This document shows, piece by piece, positions 10,240 to 21,533 of a stretch of 64,000 nucleotides of DNA; the first letter of the stretch is position 1; every line of letters starts with the position of its first letter. Origin of the DNA: Brachionus plicatilis (taxonomy: Eukaryota; Rotifera; Eurotatoria; Ploima; Brachionidae); NCBI GenBank assembly GCA_010279815.1, contig QEOQ01000274.1:1203537-1267536 (forward strand), given 5' to 3'. The notes beneath the pieces were generated by a model. That model was not told where the DNA came from. It searched no databases and saw only the letters and a program-made list of their open reading frames with translations. A program made the position numbers and the translations under genes.

Positions 10240-11982
10240 TCATGAATTTCTTTTACTTTGAATTAGCTCATTTAGGAGAGTTCTATAATGTTTTAATTTT
10301 AAATTGCAAAGACATAACCAAATTGAATCAGATATACCATCATTAGAAATCAGATTAATCTTAAGATTTTCTTTAAGTTGGTTTATATTTACTGAAATTT
10401 TTGAGGTTTCAATTTTAAAGTACTTGGAAATAAGTACTAAGTCGGAGGAAAAAGATTTATTAGAGGGGGGGTCACTTAGCATATATTTTAAAAATTGTGA
10501 TGATAGATAATTATATTTAATTGTATCAATAAAAGTTAGTTTTGAAAATAGATAAAGTTCATCAAAGTTGAATAATTTTAGTACTTTTAAGACTCGTGAC
10601 ATGTGACAGTAGGCTTTTAAACCAAACATTTGTCTAATTAAGTTGTTTTGTAATTTATTTATTGAATCCTTTGTGGTCGAATTAAGAGTAAGAGCCTCAA
10701 GACCATATGTGAATTTAGATAAGCAAAATGTTTTGTATATAAATGATTTAAATTTAGGTGAAGAGGTAGGACTATTTTTAGGCAGAAGATATGAAATTCC
10801 AAAAAAGCTGCTCTGAACTTTTTTAAAATTCATAACTGCCTGTGTGTTAAGGTCAAGATTAGAATCTATAATGAATCCTAAGTATTTTAACTGATTTGCT
10901 TCTTCAAGTTCGGAACCATTAAGGTGAAATACCGACTTAAATAATTGAGTGCCAAAGTTAACAACTTTTGTTTTATTAGGGTTAAATTTTATTCTCCATT
11001 TATTCCCATAAGATCCACAAATATCCAAAAGCATTTGTAGATGGGAGTCAACTGGGCTTATTAAGATTATATCATCTGCGTAGACAATGATAGAAACATT
11101 AAGATTTTTATAAAGAGCTCCAAGCTCATTTTTAAGGCATTCTATTATAAGATCATCAATATATATGTTGAAAAGAAAAGAAGATAAAATAGCTCCTTGT
11201 TTTACACCAGTTTCAATTTTAAAGGGTTTAGTTGTTAGATTATCTGGAAGAGATAAAACAGCTAGTGCTGAGTTATAATAAATCCTAAACAATACCCAGT
11301 AGGAAGTATGCAGTCTCTTTAATAGTTTATAGAATAAGCCATCACGCCATATTTTGTCAAAGGCCTTTTCTGCATCTAAAGATGCTATCCTACATCCAGA
11401 GCCTTTATTGATGTAGTTAAGAGTTGTTTCTTTTAATACAAAAATGGCATGGTTACATGAGGTTTTTTTCTTAAAACCAAATTGGTTATTACTTACTTTG
11501 TAAAGATCAGGGGAGTTAATTAGAATAAGTTTTTCTAGGATTTGAGCAAAGCAGTTTGAAATAGAAATAGGTCTTATATTGTTTAGATCATAGCTGTTTT
11601 TTAAATTGTCTTTTAGAATAGGATTAATTTTTGAAGTATTAAGATTTTTTGGGATCTTATTGAATAGTAGAAGTTGGTTGAAGAATTCAAGTAGAATTTC
11701 ATAAAAGCCAACAAAATTTACATTTTTTAACAGGTTATAGGAGATTTTGTCAAAACCAGTTACTTTTGAGTTATCAAATTCTGATATTATTTTCTTTAGT
11801 TGAGACAGCTCAATAAAAGGCAGAGTATCAGGACGAGTGTAGTTCACAAATGTTTCATTCACATGTTTTTTAATATTTAGCTGATCACTTGAGAGAGAGG
11901 ATTCATCCTCTTTGAATAAATTTAAGAAATGAGAAAAGAGTTTATCCGAAAAGAGTATATTTTTTATTATCGAATGGCTCAC
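10240..11982 (-). CDS. Reverse transcriptase of a non-LTR retrotransposon
   Basis: 580-codon open frame without a break. RT blocks are visible in order: IRPISISNCFAQILEKLI (about residues 138-155), NQFGFKKKTSCNHAIF, the first catalytic Asp in ASLDAEKAFDKIWRDG, GVKQGAILSSFLFNIYIDDL, the YADD active site (IIVYADDIILISP), and WRIKFNPNKTKVVNFG. A thumb-like C-terminal region follows. Family: LINE of the jockey/CR1/I type, not resolved further. The ATG-less start (GTG at 11980-11982) is arbitrary: the upstream frame is open only to a TAA about 40 bases further, so the true N-terminus (endonuclease) is lost. The lack of stops or frameshifts implies recent insertion. Confidence 0.85.
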   Translation of the reverse strand: MSHSIIKNILFSDKLFSHFLNLFKEDESSLSSDQLNIKKHVNETFVNYTRPDTLPFIELSQLKKIISEFDNSKVTGFDKISYNLLKNVNFVGFYEILLEFFNQLLLFNKIPKNLNTSKINPILKDNLKNSYDLNNIRPISISNCFAQILEKLILINSPDLYKVSNNQFGFKKKTSCNHAIFVLKETTLNYINKGSGCRIASLDAEKAFDKIWRDGLFYKLLKRLHTSYWVLFRIYYNSALAVLSLPDNLTTKPFKIETGVKQGAILSSFLFNIYIDDLIIECLKNELGALYKNLNVSIIVYADDIILISPVDSHLQMLLDICGSYGNKWRIKFNPNKTKVVNFGTQLFKSVFHLNGSELEEANQLKYLGFIIDSNLDLNTQAVMNFKKVQSSFFGISYLLPKNSPTSSPKFKSFIYKTFCLSKFTYGLEALTLNSTTKDSINKLQNNLIRQMFGLKAYCHMSRVLKVLKLFNFDELYLFSKLTFIDTIKYNYLSSQFLKYMLSDPPSNKSFSSDLVLISKYFKIETSKISVNINQLKENLKINLISNDGISDSIWLCLCNLKLKHYRTLLNELIQSKRNS

Positions 11983-12000
11983 AGCAACGTAATGCCACTT

Positions 12001-12281
12001 CTTGTCTAATTAATGCAAAAATTAATTTTTAATAAATCTAAAGCTATCTTTTATTCACAAATAAACAATTCCAAAAAATAATTGACACTTAACATTAATA
12101 TTTAATAACATTCAGAAACAACTTTAGAAAAATCCATTAAAAGCACCTAAGGAAAAAAATGAAACAAAGTCGATTTTTTTTTTATTTTCAAAAATATTTT
12201 AAAATCAATAAATTAATTAGAAATATAATTTTCTTGATTATTTTTTGGACATAAATTTTGATTTTAAAACCTTCACAAAAA
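12001..12281. promoter_or_regulatory. 5' flank of the beta-propeller gene (duplicated at 5057-5215)
   Basis: From about 12129, this flank is homologous in inverted orientation to 5057-5215, upstream of the truncated copy. Shared sequence includes TTAAAAGCACCTAAGGAAAA. No clear TATA box or known motif. Confidence 0.35.
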
Positions 12282-14373
12282 ATGAATCAACTAACATTAA
12301 TTATTTGTGCTGAACTGATAACTATGAACCTTTTAGTTCTTTCTCAAAGTAATAATTTTTTTTAATTTCTTTTATTAAAATATTTCTTTAGCAATTGCTG
12401 TTCTCCATGAGAAAGTGTTGAATATTGGAAGTATTTCTGAAATGAAAATTAAGAATTCTTATGTTCATGGTTCATCGATCAATTGTATAGATGTTTTTTC
12501 AGACAACCATTTGATTGCTGGAACAGAAGATAACAAAATTCTTTTATATGATTTTGTTAAAGGAGAATTAGATCGTGAATTAACTGATATAAGTTCCATT
12601 AAAGCAATTCAAAAAGTAAACGAAAGTTTTTTCGTCACATGCTATCAAAATGGACTAACATTGTGGAATTTTCATACTAATCAAAATTATTTTAGCCAGG
12701 AAACCAATTTTAGAACAGTAAATTCCATTAAGGTAAAATCAGATGAAAAGAAAATTGTAGTTAACACCCAAGATACTACGATATTTATTTTGTCAAGTGA
12801 AAATTTGAAAATTTTACATCAGTACAATTTTTCACCTGCTGAAATAAAATCAATTTTTTTCGTAGATTCAAATTTTGTTGTTATTATTAGGAAAAATAAT
12901 CAAATTTGTAAATTGGATGAAGATGAAATTAATAGTCTAGCGGTGGATTCAAATTTTGGAGAATGTGTTAATGAAAATAGACATGTAAATGTCATTAAAG
13001 TTACTAACAAGAATAAAATTCTTTATGGAATTGACCACAATGGCAATACCAATAACAATTATAAAATATGGGAAGAAGGTACAAATCCAGATACCATTGT
13101 TGATTCAAATAAAAAAATATCTAAAAGAATTCTAAGTATTGAGATAATTAATGATTCAATGGTAATTACAGGAGATAATTCTGGCAATTTATACTTTTTT
13201 GAGAATAGCTTGCCAAAAGAAATCCTCAGTTTAGGCACTGGAAATATTAATTGCATTAGAAAATTATCCAACATGGAAATAGATAGAATAATTAGCAGCA
13301 ATCTTGAATTAACTACGAGTAAACTTCAAATAACTAGTTCAAAAATTGAATTCACAGCAATTCAAAATATTCATTCAACAATAATCACAAAATATTTAGA
13401 TATGAATTCAAATATTAAAATTACGACTGAACAACAAACTCAAAAAAAAGATACAACAAAACGGGAAACCGCTTTTTTTTCCAAATCTAGTGGTTCTACA
13501 TTAGACAAAGATGAATCAACTAAAGAAACTCATTTCATCAATTCTTTATTCACAAATATTCAAAAGACCAGCAAAAACGATCAATGGAATGGAAATGGAA
13601 ATTTTAAATCAACTCCCAGTCCAAATTTAACCAAAAGTGAAATTGAAAATTTTTCAACTCAAACATTAACTGGTGGCATTTTGGATTATTCAAGAAAAAC
13701 TACTGAAAAAATGGAAAAAAAAAGAGATGATGAAACACTAAATTTAGTCTTGCAGGCGACTTTCAGTGATATGACAAACTTTAGCAAAAAATTGTCAAAT
13801 ATTATTAATAATTTATCATCTATTTTCGAGATTGAAACAGAGCAACTGATGGACATTATGACAAGTAAAATTGACATGGTAAATTGCTTAACTAATTGTA
13901 CGAATAATGGTAAATGTAAACTAAACAATAATGAGAAATTTATTTGTGAATGTGATGAGCACTACATAGGAACACGATGTCAAATAGATTCTAGACCATG
14001 TGCTTCAAATCCTTGCTTGAATGGAGCCAAATGTTCCAATGATTTCACCAAAAAAATATACAAATGTGAGTGTGTGACTAAAAATGGTTCTGTGTTGTTC
14101 TATGGAGCGAATTGTGAGAAAAAGATTGATGTTTGTCAGAATGAGACATGTACCAAAAATGGATTGTGTTATGATGTGGAAAATGAACCAAAGTGCAAAT
14201 GTTTTAAATCTTATAGTGGAGAAAAATGGCAAGTGGAGAGTCAAGAGATAAAAACAGTTAAAACTGTTATTAGAACTTCATTAATCATAGCCATCATTGT
14301 CTTGTGTGTCACATATTTACTATTTTTAATGATTGATTTTTTAAAGTTTTTATGCCAAAACGAAAAAAAATAA
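12282..14373 (+). CDS. Beta-propeller (WD40-like) + three EGF + transmembrane protein
   Basis: Exons join(12282..12348, 12392..14373), 682 aa, 43-bp intron, phase 1. A signal-like N-terminus (MNQLTLIICAELITMNLLVL) leads into about 300 residues of WD40-like repeats (e.g. HGSSINCIDVFSDNHLIAGT, then DNKILLYDF; ILSIEIINDSMVITGDNSGN). A Ser/Thr/Lys-rich linker (about 320-490) follows, then three EGF-like domains, one transmembrane helix and a short tail ending CQNEKK. The EGF3-TM part is almost identical to the genes at 6673 and 21534. One oddity: the last cysteine of EGF3 is Trp (EKWQVES, TGG at about 14227) where both paralogues have Cys. Extracellular WD40-like propellers on type I receptors are unusual. 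Function unknown; a surface receptor or adhesion role is inferred only. Confidence 0.8.
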
Positions 14374-15258
14374 TAAAATATCAAGAATTTTCTCAAGCTA
14401 AATAGTCAAATAACAGATTAATATTTCATTTATTTGTTCATGATTTTAAATGTATTAGGAATTAATTAATTTAAAATAAGAAAACTTCAGAAAATTTTTG
14501 TAAACATAAATTATTTTAAAAATTAATTAAACTTGTTTTTTTTGTCTTAATCAAAAAAATATTTTTTTAATAAAGATTTTTTTTAGATTAATAAGATAGT
14601 GATTCAATTTTTTGAATTTTCGTTTCTTTTAAGCTAAATAAAGCCCTTTTTTTAAATTCTTGACTAAATATATTCCACAATTTCTTAACAATTTATCGAA
14701 AAAAAAACATTTTGATAAAGAATGCCAAAAATTCGAGTCTCAAATGAAAAAATTGGCAAATAATGCTTAAAATAAGCTTAACTATACCTAAACGAAAATT
14801 TCTCGGCTTTCTAAGGTTTCTCGAAAATTCGAAAGAAATTTAATGTTTACACTAGTACCGTTGGGCCCGTCTTTCCGAAATTCTAGTTAGACGTTTTGGA
14901 GCATGTTTTATTCTCCCTCTTAACTTAAACATTCACGATTAAGTTAGGTTGATTTCCAGTGAAATCGACAAACATATCGCTATATCACAGCATCTTTAAG
15001 ACATAAACAAGCCTCAGGATGAACCTATTTTTTAATAATTAAATTAATAAAAAAAATGATTAGCAATATGGTGTAAAAAGTTTTATTTTTATTTTATCAA
15101 ATTTTTTTCTCATATTTAATCAAAAATCTAAAAATATATCATTGAATTTTTTCAAAAAAAATTGAATATTTACTTGATTAAACAAAAATCTTATTTTAAA
15201 GTCGATTGTGTCTAAAATTGAATATTTCAAATGATTGAAACTTCAGATTTTAATCACT
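14374..15258. other. AT-rich intergenic DNA
   Basis: The first ~60 bp resembles the 3' UTR of the gene at 6673. A somewhat GC-richer stretch at 14810-15000 (ACTAGTACCGTTGGGCCCGT) is unrecognised. No gene seen. Confidence 0.4.
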
Positions 15259-15524
15259 GGCAAATTTTAAGTTTTAGATCAAATTTTAAGATCAAAACGA
15301 TCATTTAAAATTTTAAAACTTAATTAATCTTATGATTTTGATAATTTTTAAGAAATAATTACTAAATATTACTAGACATGTTATGTCTAATAATGGTTCA
15401 TTATCAAATTTACATCAAAATAGTTTGATATCTAATTTATTTAACAAAAACAATCAATTATTTAAATAATTGCGTTTAAGTTCATGGATAGACAATGAGA
15501 TTTAAATAGTTAAAAAAACGTTTT

Positions 15525-15829
15525 CCTTTCTGTACTTTTTGTACTGTTTCTAAATATTATTTTATTTTTCCGTGTTACCTTCTGTACTTTTTGTACTTTA
15601 TCAGTATTTTAATAACCATAATAAAAAATTTAACGGGGTCCGGGGTGGAGCCCTGGTTTAGGGATTCAGGTATGTTAAAGATAAGAGAAATTTTAGTTCA
15701 AATTAATATTAATAATAAAAAAAGTACAAAAAGGAACAGACAAATAAAAAAATTAGAAAAAATAAAAAAATACAAAAAGTACCAGGGCCAAATGAAATAA
15801 TTAGAAAAAGTACAAAAAGTACAGAAAGG
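15525..15829. mobile_element. MITE with CCTTTCTGTACTTTTTGTAC inverted termini
   Basis: Terminal inverted repeat of about 20 bp, partly repeated inside (CCTTCTGTACTTTTTGTACT at about 15581). A GC-richer core at 15634-15670 contains GGGGTCCGGGGTGGAGCCC. No clear target duplication. The 69-codon frame inside is not convincing as a gene. Confidence 0.5.
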
Positions 15830-16030
15830 ACTTTTACTTTTAAATATTTTCATTGTATATACCTAGTTAAGTTAATCCATAAATTTAAAATAATATTCAT
15901 TCATTCATTAAATCAAAAATATTTTCATTTTTCCACATAAAAAAATTATAAATTTTAAAACATTAAATTTTTTAGAAAAGTTTGAGAAAAAATTTATTTT
16001 TTCGGTTTTATTAAAAAAAATATTACTTTT

Positions 16031-16316
16031 TGTTGCCGAGTAGATTGACTGGATCTCTTTGGTATATTAGTGGGAATAGTGTGAAATTACGGTAGTAATA
16101 AGGTAGTATAAAAGATATAAAAATTTCTATTCAGAACACAAAACACCACTATTTATTTATATTAAACTATATTTATATATTTCTTAACTTGGCGCCAGCA
16201 ATCAATCAGTTGAGTTAGACTAACAAACTAGCAACTAGATTCATGACACCCATGAATATCAAAGGACTAATAACCGGGGCCTAGCTACGCCTATATAATA
16301 TAGTAACTCGTCAACA
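16031..16316 (+). mobile_element. Solo LTR of an LTR retrotransposon
   Basis: 286 bp beginning TGTTG and ending CAACA, flanked by an exact 5-bp target duplication CTTTT (16026-16030, 16317-16321). A TATA-like TATAAAAG lies near 16109. No internal domain is present. Inserted inside the GGCAAATT MITE. Confidence 0.7.
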
Positions 16317-16783
16317 CTTTTTATATTTTGATCTTTTGATCTTGATCTTAAACTTCAATTTGCCTAATTACTCTGGTCTAGAAATTTTAATGCAAAATAA
16401 ATTAAAATTAATCCAATAATATTTTTGACGTATTTTAATTTTTAAAATTTCACAGTATAAATTCAAGAAAATCTAAAACTTTTCACTAATTTTTTCAATT
16501 TTTTTTTCTTCAAATAAAATTTACAGGATGGACTGAGGAAAAGATATATTTCAGAAAAAATAAGTTGAATAATGATTCAAAAAAATCATCATCATAATCA
16601 GATAAAAATTTAACCAAAATAAATAATTAAAATTATTTTATTAAAGAATTAAGTTAATTAATAATTAAGTTAAAATTTAGAAAAAATCGGCAAGCATATT
16701 TCTATTGGAGACTTGCATTCTTTTTGAAATAAACACTGATCTAAAAGAGAAAGTTAATTTTTACCTTTATTTTTTGTTTAAAT

Positions 16784-17831
16784 TTAAAAAAAAAGCATAC
16801 TCAATTGCATCTTCTTGCATTCACAGTATTTGTTCAAAATAGAATAAAGCATTTTACTGTTGCCATAATTTTTGATCAATAAATCAATAATATTTTCTTC
16901 AATTAAATTTTTTTGAAAATGTCCAACTTTTATTTCAAAATTTCTTTTTCGATTTTTTTCCAAAGCCTTGAATTTAAATAAGAAAATTAAAAAAATAATT
17001 ATCAATTCTTACTCTCTTGTCCAACACACACTCATCCATAAGTCTATCCACATTAGCTTGGTCCTCATCGGACAAACTTCTGATCAATATTTGCAGGCAA
17101 TCATCAAGAAGAGCCTTTTTACACTCTTCCAAGTCCAAAAGGTCTCTTTTAATTCCGCACAAACACTTGTCCGAATATTGAGAAGATGAAGCAATGTAGT
17201 TATCTGAAGGGTATATTCGAATTTGGCCTATTTGGGTCTGAGAAATGTGGTTTACTTTTACCAATATGTCATCGGCACTATTTGGCATTGTGGTTTTGAT
17301 GACCAATGAATTGGAAAAAGTTGTGGCACATTTAAACTTATTGTGATTAGATCCAAATGAGTTCCAAAAGACTGGATCGAATATACTTGTTGCCAGTGAA
17401 ATGGACTGACTACAGCTCAATGGAACACCAATGTCCGATGTATGCACAATACCATTGCCAGCGCATGTGTTTATCTCCACAAATTCACCGCTGATTGTTT
17501 CAAGTCGAATCATACAGTTGCATGTCACCGCTGAATTAGCCCAGCATAAACCAAATTCACTTTTTACCTTTAAATAAAAATAAAATTTAAAAATTAAACA
17601 CCTTTTTTATTACTTGAATATGCTTGCTTTGGTACATACAAAATTGACCGATTTCGTGAAATTCAAAATTGTTAGAATTAAAATTTGTCATATGGGGATC
17701 ATTTCTCGAGCTGCACTCGTGTTTATCATTGATGGCCTTTGAAAAAAGTCAAAAAAAAAATTTTTTTTTCAGATACAAACCAAGGTAAAGCTGGATGCCA
17801 AGACCAAAATAATTAAAGAAAACAATTTCAT
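16784..17831 (-). CDS. Secreted protein with a von Willebrand factor type D domain
   Basis: Four exons: complement(join(16784..16966, 17013..17567, 17614..17736, 17781..17831)), 303 aa. All three introns are 44-46 bp, GT-AG and phase 0. Exon 1 is a signal peptide (MKLFSLIILVLASSFTL). Exons 2-3 carry the vWFD hallmarks: RNDPHMTNFNSNNFEFHEIG, then QFCMYQ (the NDPH-x-T-x-F-x(3)-F-F entry), CW...CNCMIRL and a long beta-rich stretch with paired cysteines. The C-terminal part (from about residue 200) has CLCGIKRDLLDLEECKKALL, then a Lys-rich helix and a final CECKK. vWFD domains occur in extracellular matrix, mucus and yolk proteins. The exact role here is unknown. A small fragment of the exon 3/intron 3 boundary also appears at 8718-8766. 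Confidence 0.75.
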
Positions 17832-18050
17832 TTCAAGTTTATTTTAAACATATCCAAAATTTTTCAATTATTTATAATAGCTAGAATTAATCACCTTTCA
17901 AAAAGAATCAGTTAAAATCAGGATTTTTTCCATTTAAATGATTCTTCAATTTTCATGACTTTTGTCTAAAATTTAAAAACTAAAAACCATTAAAAATTTA
18001 TTTTTAGATTTTTTTGTTCTCCAAAAAAAAAGTTTTTTATTTTTGATAAT

Positions 18051-18937
18051 TCATTCAAACAAAATTTGAGTTAATCGTTGCCAAATGTTTGGCTTGTGGC
18101 AAAAATTTTGGTTTATTCTGACTACTTTTTGCACATATGGTAAATTTTTGGCCATAGCCACTAGCTCTAAATAGCCAGCTTGAATCTTACGGATATAATC
18201 TTCATTAATTTTTTCCTCTCCGACTCTATCTCTAAGCTTTATTCGCTGCATACACAACTGTACCTCTTGTTCATCATTATCAGCATTCAAATGAACAACA
18301 AAAAGTCTTGTTTTCATGTAAAGTTCATTGACTATTTTGCCATGGATCTTGTCATATTCAATCAGATGTTCTGGCAGATAAAGGTTCCCTGCTATTTTTA
18401 TAAATACCCATTTGCTTTTAAAATAAAAAAATTAGATTAATTTAAAAAATCAAAAAATTAATACTCTGACAAAAAACTTCTTTCTGTGAGAAAAACCGAA
18501 TCCGAACTTTTACCAAATTGATATATAATATTCAATAGCTTGGACACCATCACAATCAATTGGAATTTAAACAGATAAAAAGAATCCTTGGTGTCTAAAC
18601 TTTGATAGTACAACTCGAGACAATTTTTATGAGATGTGTCGCATTTTATTTTTGACCAGTACTCAACTGGTTCACTAATTAAACTAAGAGATTCATTTTC
18701 AAGCATTAATTTTTTAAGGAAATAGCTTTTCCCAATTCCTATATTTCCGTCAATGCTGATTACTGTTTTTCCATAGAATAGTGAACCGTATTGTTCTAAC
18801 AAAGTATTAACGACATCGTGAACAAGATTTATGTTGTTCAAAGATGGAGTTAGATCATTTAACAAACTTGTGAAGATGCCAAGGTTCGAATCAACAAATA
18901 ATGAGTTTGGAAGCGAATTTTCGTAAAATAATTTCAT
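18051..18937 (-). CDS. dNK: Deoxynucleoside kinase (dNK/TK2-like)
   Basis: complement(join(18051..18414, 18465..18937)), 278 aa, 50-bp intron in phase 2 that joins ...TERSFLSD to KWVFIKIAG. A P-loop is at residues 64-71 (GNIGIGKS), the SEPVEYW substrate-binding motif follows near 88, then the TERS motif (Glu-Arg-Ser) typical of dNKs, and the LID-like RDRVGEEKINEDYIRKIQAG near the C-terminus. The enzyme transfers phosphate from ATP to deoxynucleosides in nucleotide salvage. An N-terminal extension of about 58 residues precedes the kinase core. It has no obvious mitochondrial targeting pattern, so location is uncertain. Which nucleosides it accepts cannot be read from sequence alone. Confidence 0.82.
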
Positions 18938-19486
18938 TTTTTTTTTGAATAATTTTTAAAAGATTCATATAACTAGTGCAAAACAATTTTTTGTAAAGCT
19001 ATTTTTGAATTTTTTTTCATTGAGCCGAATATTTTAAATAGCAATTTAAAGATGATGTTTAAAATTAGAAATTATTTTCATACTAAATAAGGATCGAAAT
19101 TTAGAAAAATAATTGGCTTCAAATTAAATTTTATATTTTTTCCTAAAATAAAAAAGCATAAAATTTTTTGATATTTTTTTTTAGAAAAAGATTTTTAATA
19201 TAATATCAAACCTAAAATTTAAAACTTTTGAATAATAACATATGCAAATCAATTATTAAAAATCCAATAATTGATTTTTAAATTTGAATTTAAATTTAAA
19301 CGAAATTTAATTTAAATTTGAATATAAACCTAAAAAAATTAATAAAAATAATTTAAATTTGATTTAAGCAGCAATGCTCCCGCAAGCTAACCAAATATAA
19401 CTTTTGTTGTTCTACAAGAGGTTAGACTTGTCGCAGAAAAACTGTATAGTTTTTCCCAATGTATAGTACTGTATAGGTTTTCGGAA

Positions 19487-19630
19487 TGACTGAAAAAAAA
19501 CAATTTAAATGATTTCAATCAATTAAAAGAGATATTTTGAGTTTTATTCTGCTTGATTTTTTATTGTTAAAACCAATTCTTTTTGAGTTTTTTTACATAA
19601 AGATTTATTTGAAAAATGTCATACAGAAAA
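19487..19630 (+). repeat. Direct repeat, copy 1 (about 143 bp)
   Basis: TGACTGAAAAAAAACAATTT to ...GAAAAATGTCATACAG. About 95% identical to 20520-20660, 1,033 bp away. Starts TG and reaches CA near the end, so a terminal-repeat origin (TRIM-like) is possible, but no target duplication is visible. Confidence 0.6.
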
Positions 19631-20519
19631 ATACTACTACTAATTCGATTCTTTTCTCCTTGATTACCAATACCCTTTAATATTATCTTGGCTTTTAAGC
19701 ATGTCAGATTTATTTTAAACAAAAGAATCTGGTGACAATTGAATTTTTTTGATCAATTTATATATGATATTACTTAAATGACATTGTATGACTTTTCGGA
19801 ATTGACTTATATTATTATTATTTATTTTGTCTGAAGTGACTTTGTCGGATAGATCTAACTATCATTTTCTTTAAATTTAGCAATCTTGCTATAAATGAAT
19901 TAAAATTAATCACCTTGTACATTTTAAGCCTACAAAATACAAAAAGAAAATTATCAAAATTGAAAAAGATATTAAAATAATCTTAAATCAATTTTAAAAA
20001 AAATTTTAAATACCAAAGAAGTCTTCGAATTTTTAAACAATGGTAGAACTTCAGTTCATTTTAATTTTGTTAAAATTTACTAGAAACGAACAAAACTGGA
20101 ATCAATTTGCTTCAGATGCTGAAAGTGCAGTTTAATACTAACATTCAATATGATCAAGTGAAAATGAGAACTTACTTTAATAATTTTATTTAAACAAAAA
20201 TTTTTCCTGAATTTAAATTTCCTGTAGTTGATAAACCAACAAATGTGATTCCATTAATGATTTTATTGTAGAATTTTTTTACTTTTTCTTTTTTTTTCTT
20301 TTTTAATAATAACTAAATATCCAAAAATAGAATATTGGTCAATTTTAGTTTTAATTATTATGAGTAGAATTTTTGCCTAGTGGAATTTTTTCGACTGGAT
20401 TCTTTTCAAGAGGAGTATTTTTTTAAACAAAAATTTTTCCTTGAAAGACTTTTCCACAAGCATGCTTGATGTATCTTTTACTTATTATTATTAATATATA
20501 TTTTAATTCATATAAAAAA

Positions 20520-20660
20520 TGACTGAAAAAAAACAACTTAAATGATTTCAATCAATTAAAAGAGACATTTTGAGTTTCTGCTTGATTTTTTATTGTTAAA
20601 ACCAATTCTCTTTGAGTTTTTTTACATAAAGATTTATTTGAAAAATGTCATACAGAAAAA
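20520..20660 (+). repeat. Direct repeat, copy 2
   Basis: Second copy of the 19487-19630 sequence, with a few substitutions and a 3-4 bp deletion. Confidence 0.6.
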
Positions 20661-21533
20661 AAAAAATTTTTTAATTTGGATTATTGAGTGCTGATTAAAT
20701 TGGTTAGTGTTCAATTTTTGGTAAATTAAGCTTTATGTCATTTGAAAAATTTAATTTTAATTAAAGATCAAAATATATTTTTTTGATTTTTTGTTGATGA
20801 AATTGCACGCTATTTAAAAGTATTAAAAAAAATTCCAATTAATTGGAACAGATTTTGAAGACTCCCGCAGTAAATGAAACAAAAATTATTTCACTTTGTT
20901 TCATCTCCAGATCAAGTTTATGACTTAAGTTATATATATATTTTTTCTTTATTTTTTTATTAGAAGCTTTGTATGAAATTTGACAATGTCTTGGATTTTT
21001 TCCTATTATTTAACTTGATTTAACGAGTTGACTTGTTAAAATTTTTTTAACTAAAGACTTAACTTACTGATTAAACTTAAATTTTTTTTTTGGAAAAAGC
21101 AAATACTCAAAGGTAGCTTGTATTTTTTTTGAAGATGTTAAATAAAAAAAACTAATGAAAAAATTGTTTTTGTTTACTGAAATTTAACACTGTAAAATAA
21201 AAAAATTTTAGTTACGTCAAATAATGTTTAATTTAGATTGATTAGTATTTATTTTGTGAAAACATTACTAGACGAGAATAAATACAAATTTGATGGTTCA
21301 ATCAATAGCAACATAATACTTTAGACGTAATCGATAAATAAATATGCTAAATTTAAATTCATATAATTTTTTTTTTATAAAGTAATTCAAGGACATTTAT
21401 TTCAATTTTTGATTGAAATCAAATAAAACAGAACTTGTTTAAAGGAAAAAACAAAAAATTGAACAAGATAAGCATATGACTAAAAAATTAACGATTTATT
21501 TAACTATAAAATTTCTAAAAAAATTTTATAAGT

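Larger units (their letters stand above)
10021..12000 (-). mobile_element. Non-LTR retrotransposon, 5'-truncated, with assembly gap in the 3' part
   Basis: The reverse transcriptase frame at 10240-11982 is followed downstream on the minus strand by a short untranslated region, a run of 43 N (10089-10131) and then CTCCTTAAAGGAGG plus an AATAAATAAATAAAT tail at about 10008-10060, a typical LINE 3' end. No endonuclease domain is present: the copy stops just upstream of the RT frame, abutting the 5' flank of the beta-propeller gene. Confidence 0.65.
15259..16364. mobile_element. GGCAAATT-family MITE, host to two nested insertions
   Basis: The left end, GGCAAATTTTAAGTTTTAGA, and right end, ...AACTTCAATTTGCC, match the complete element at 58855-59397. 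Flanks are TAATCACT and TAATTACT (8 bp, one mismatch). The interior is split by the CCTTTCTGTAC element (15525-15829) and by a solo LTR (16031-16316). Without those insertions it would be about the length of the intact copy. Confidence 0.6.
18938..21533. other. AT-rich intergenic DNA with a direct-repeat pair
   Basis: Apart from the repeats at 19487-19630 and 20520-20660, nothing is recognised. 19375-19440 is slightly GC-richer but matches nothing I know. Confidence 0.4.

Noticed and set aside
15591..15800. 69-codon frame with GSGVEPWFRDSG
   Set aside because: Located between MITE termini, Lys/Ile-rich, no start context; probably non-coding.
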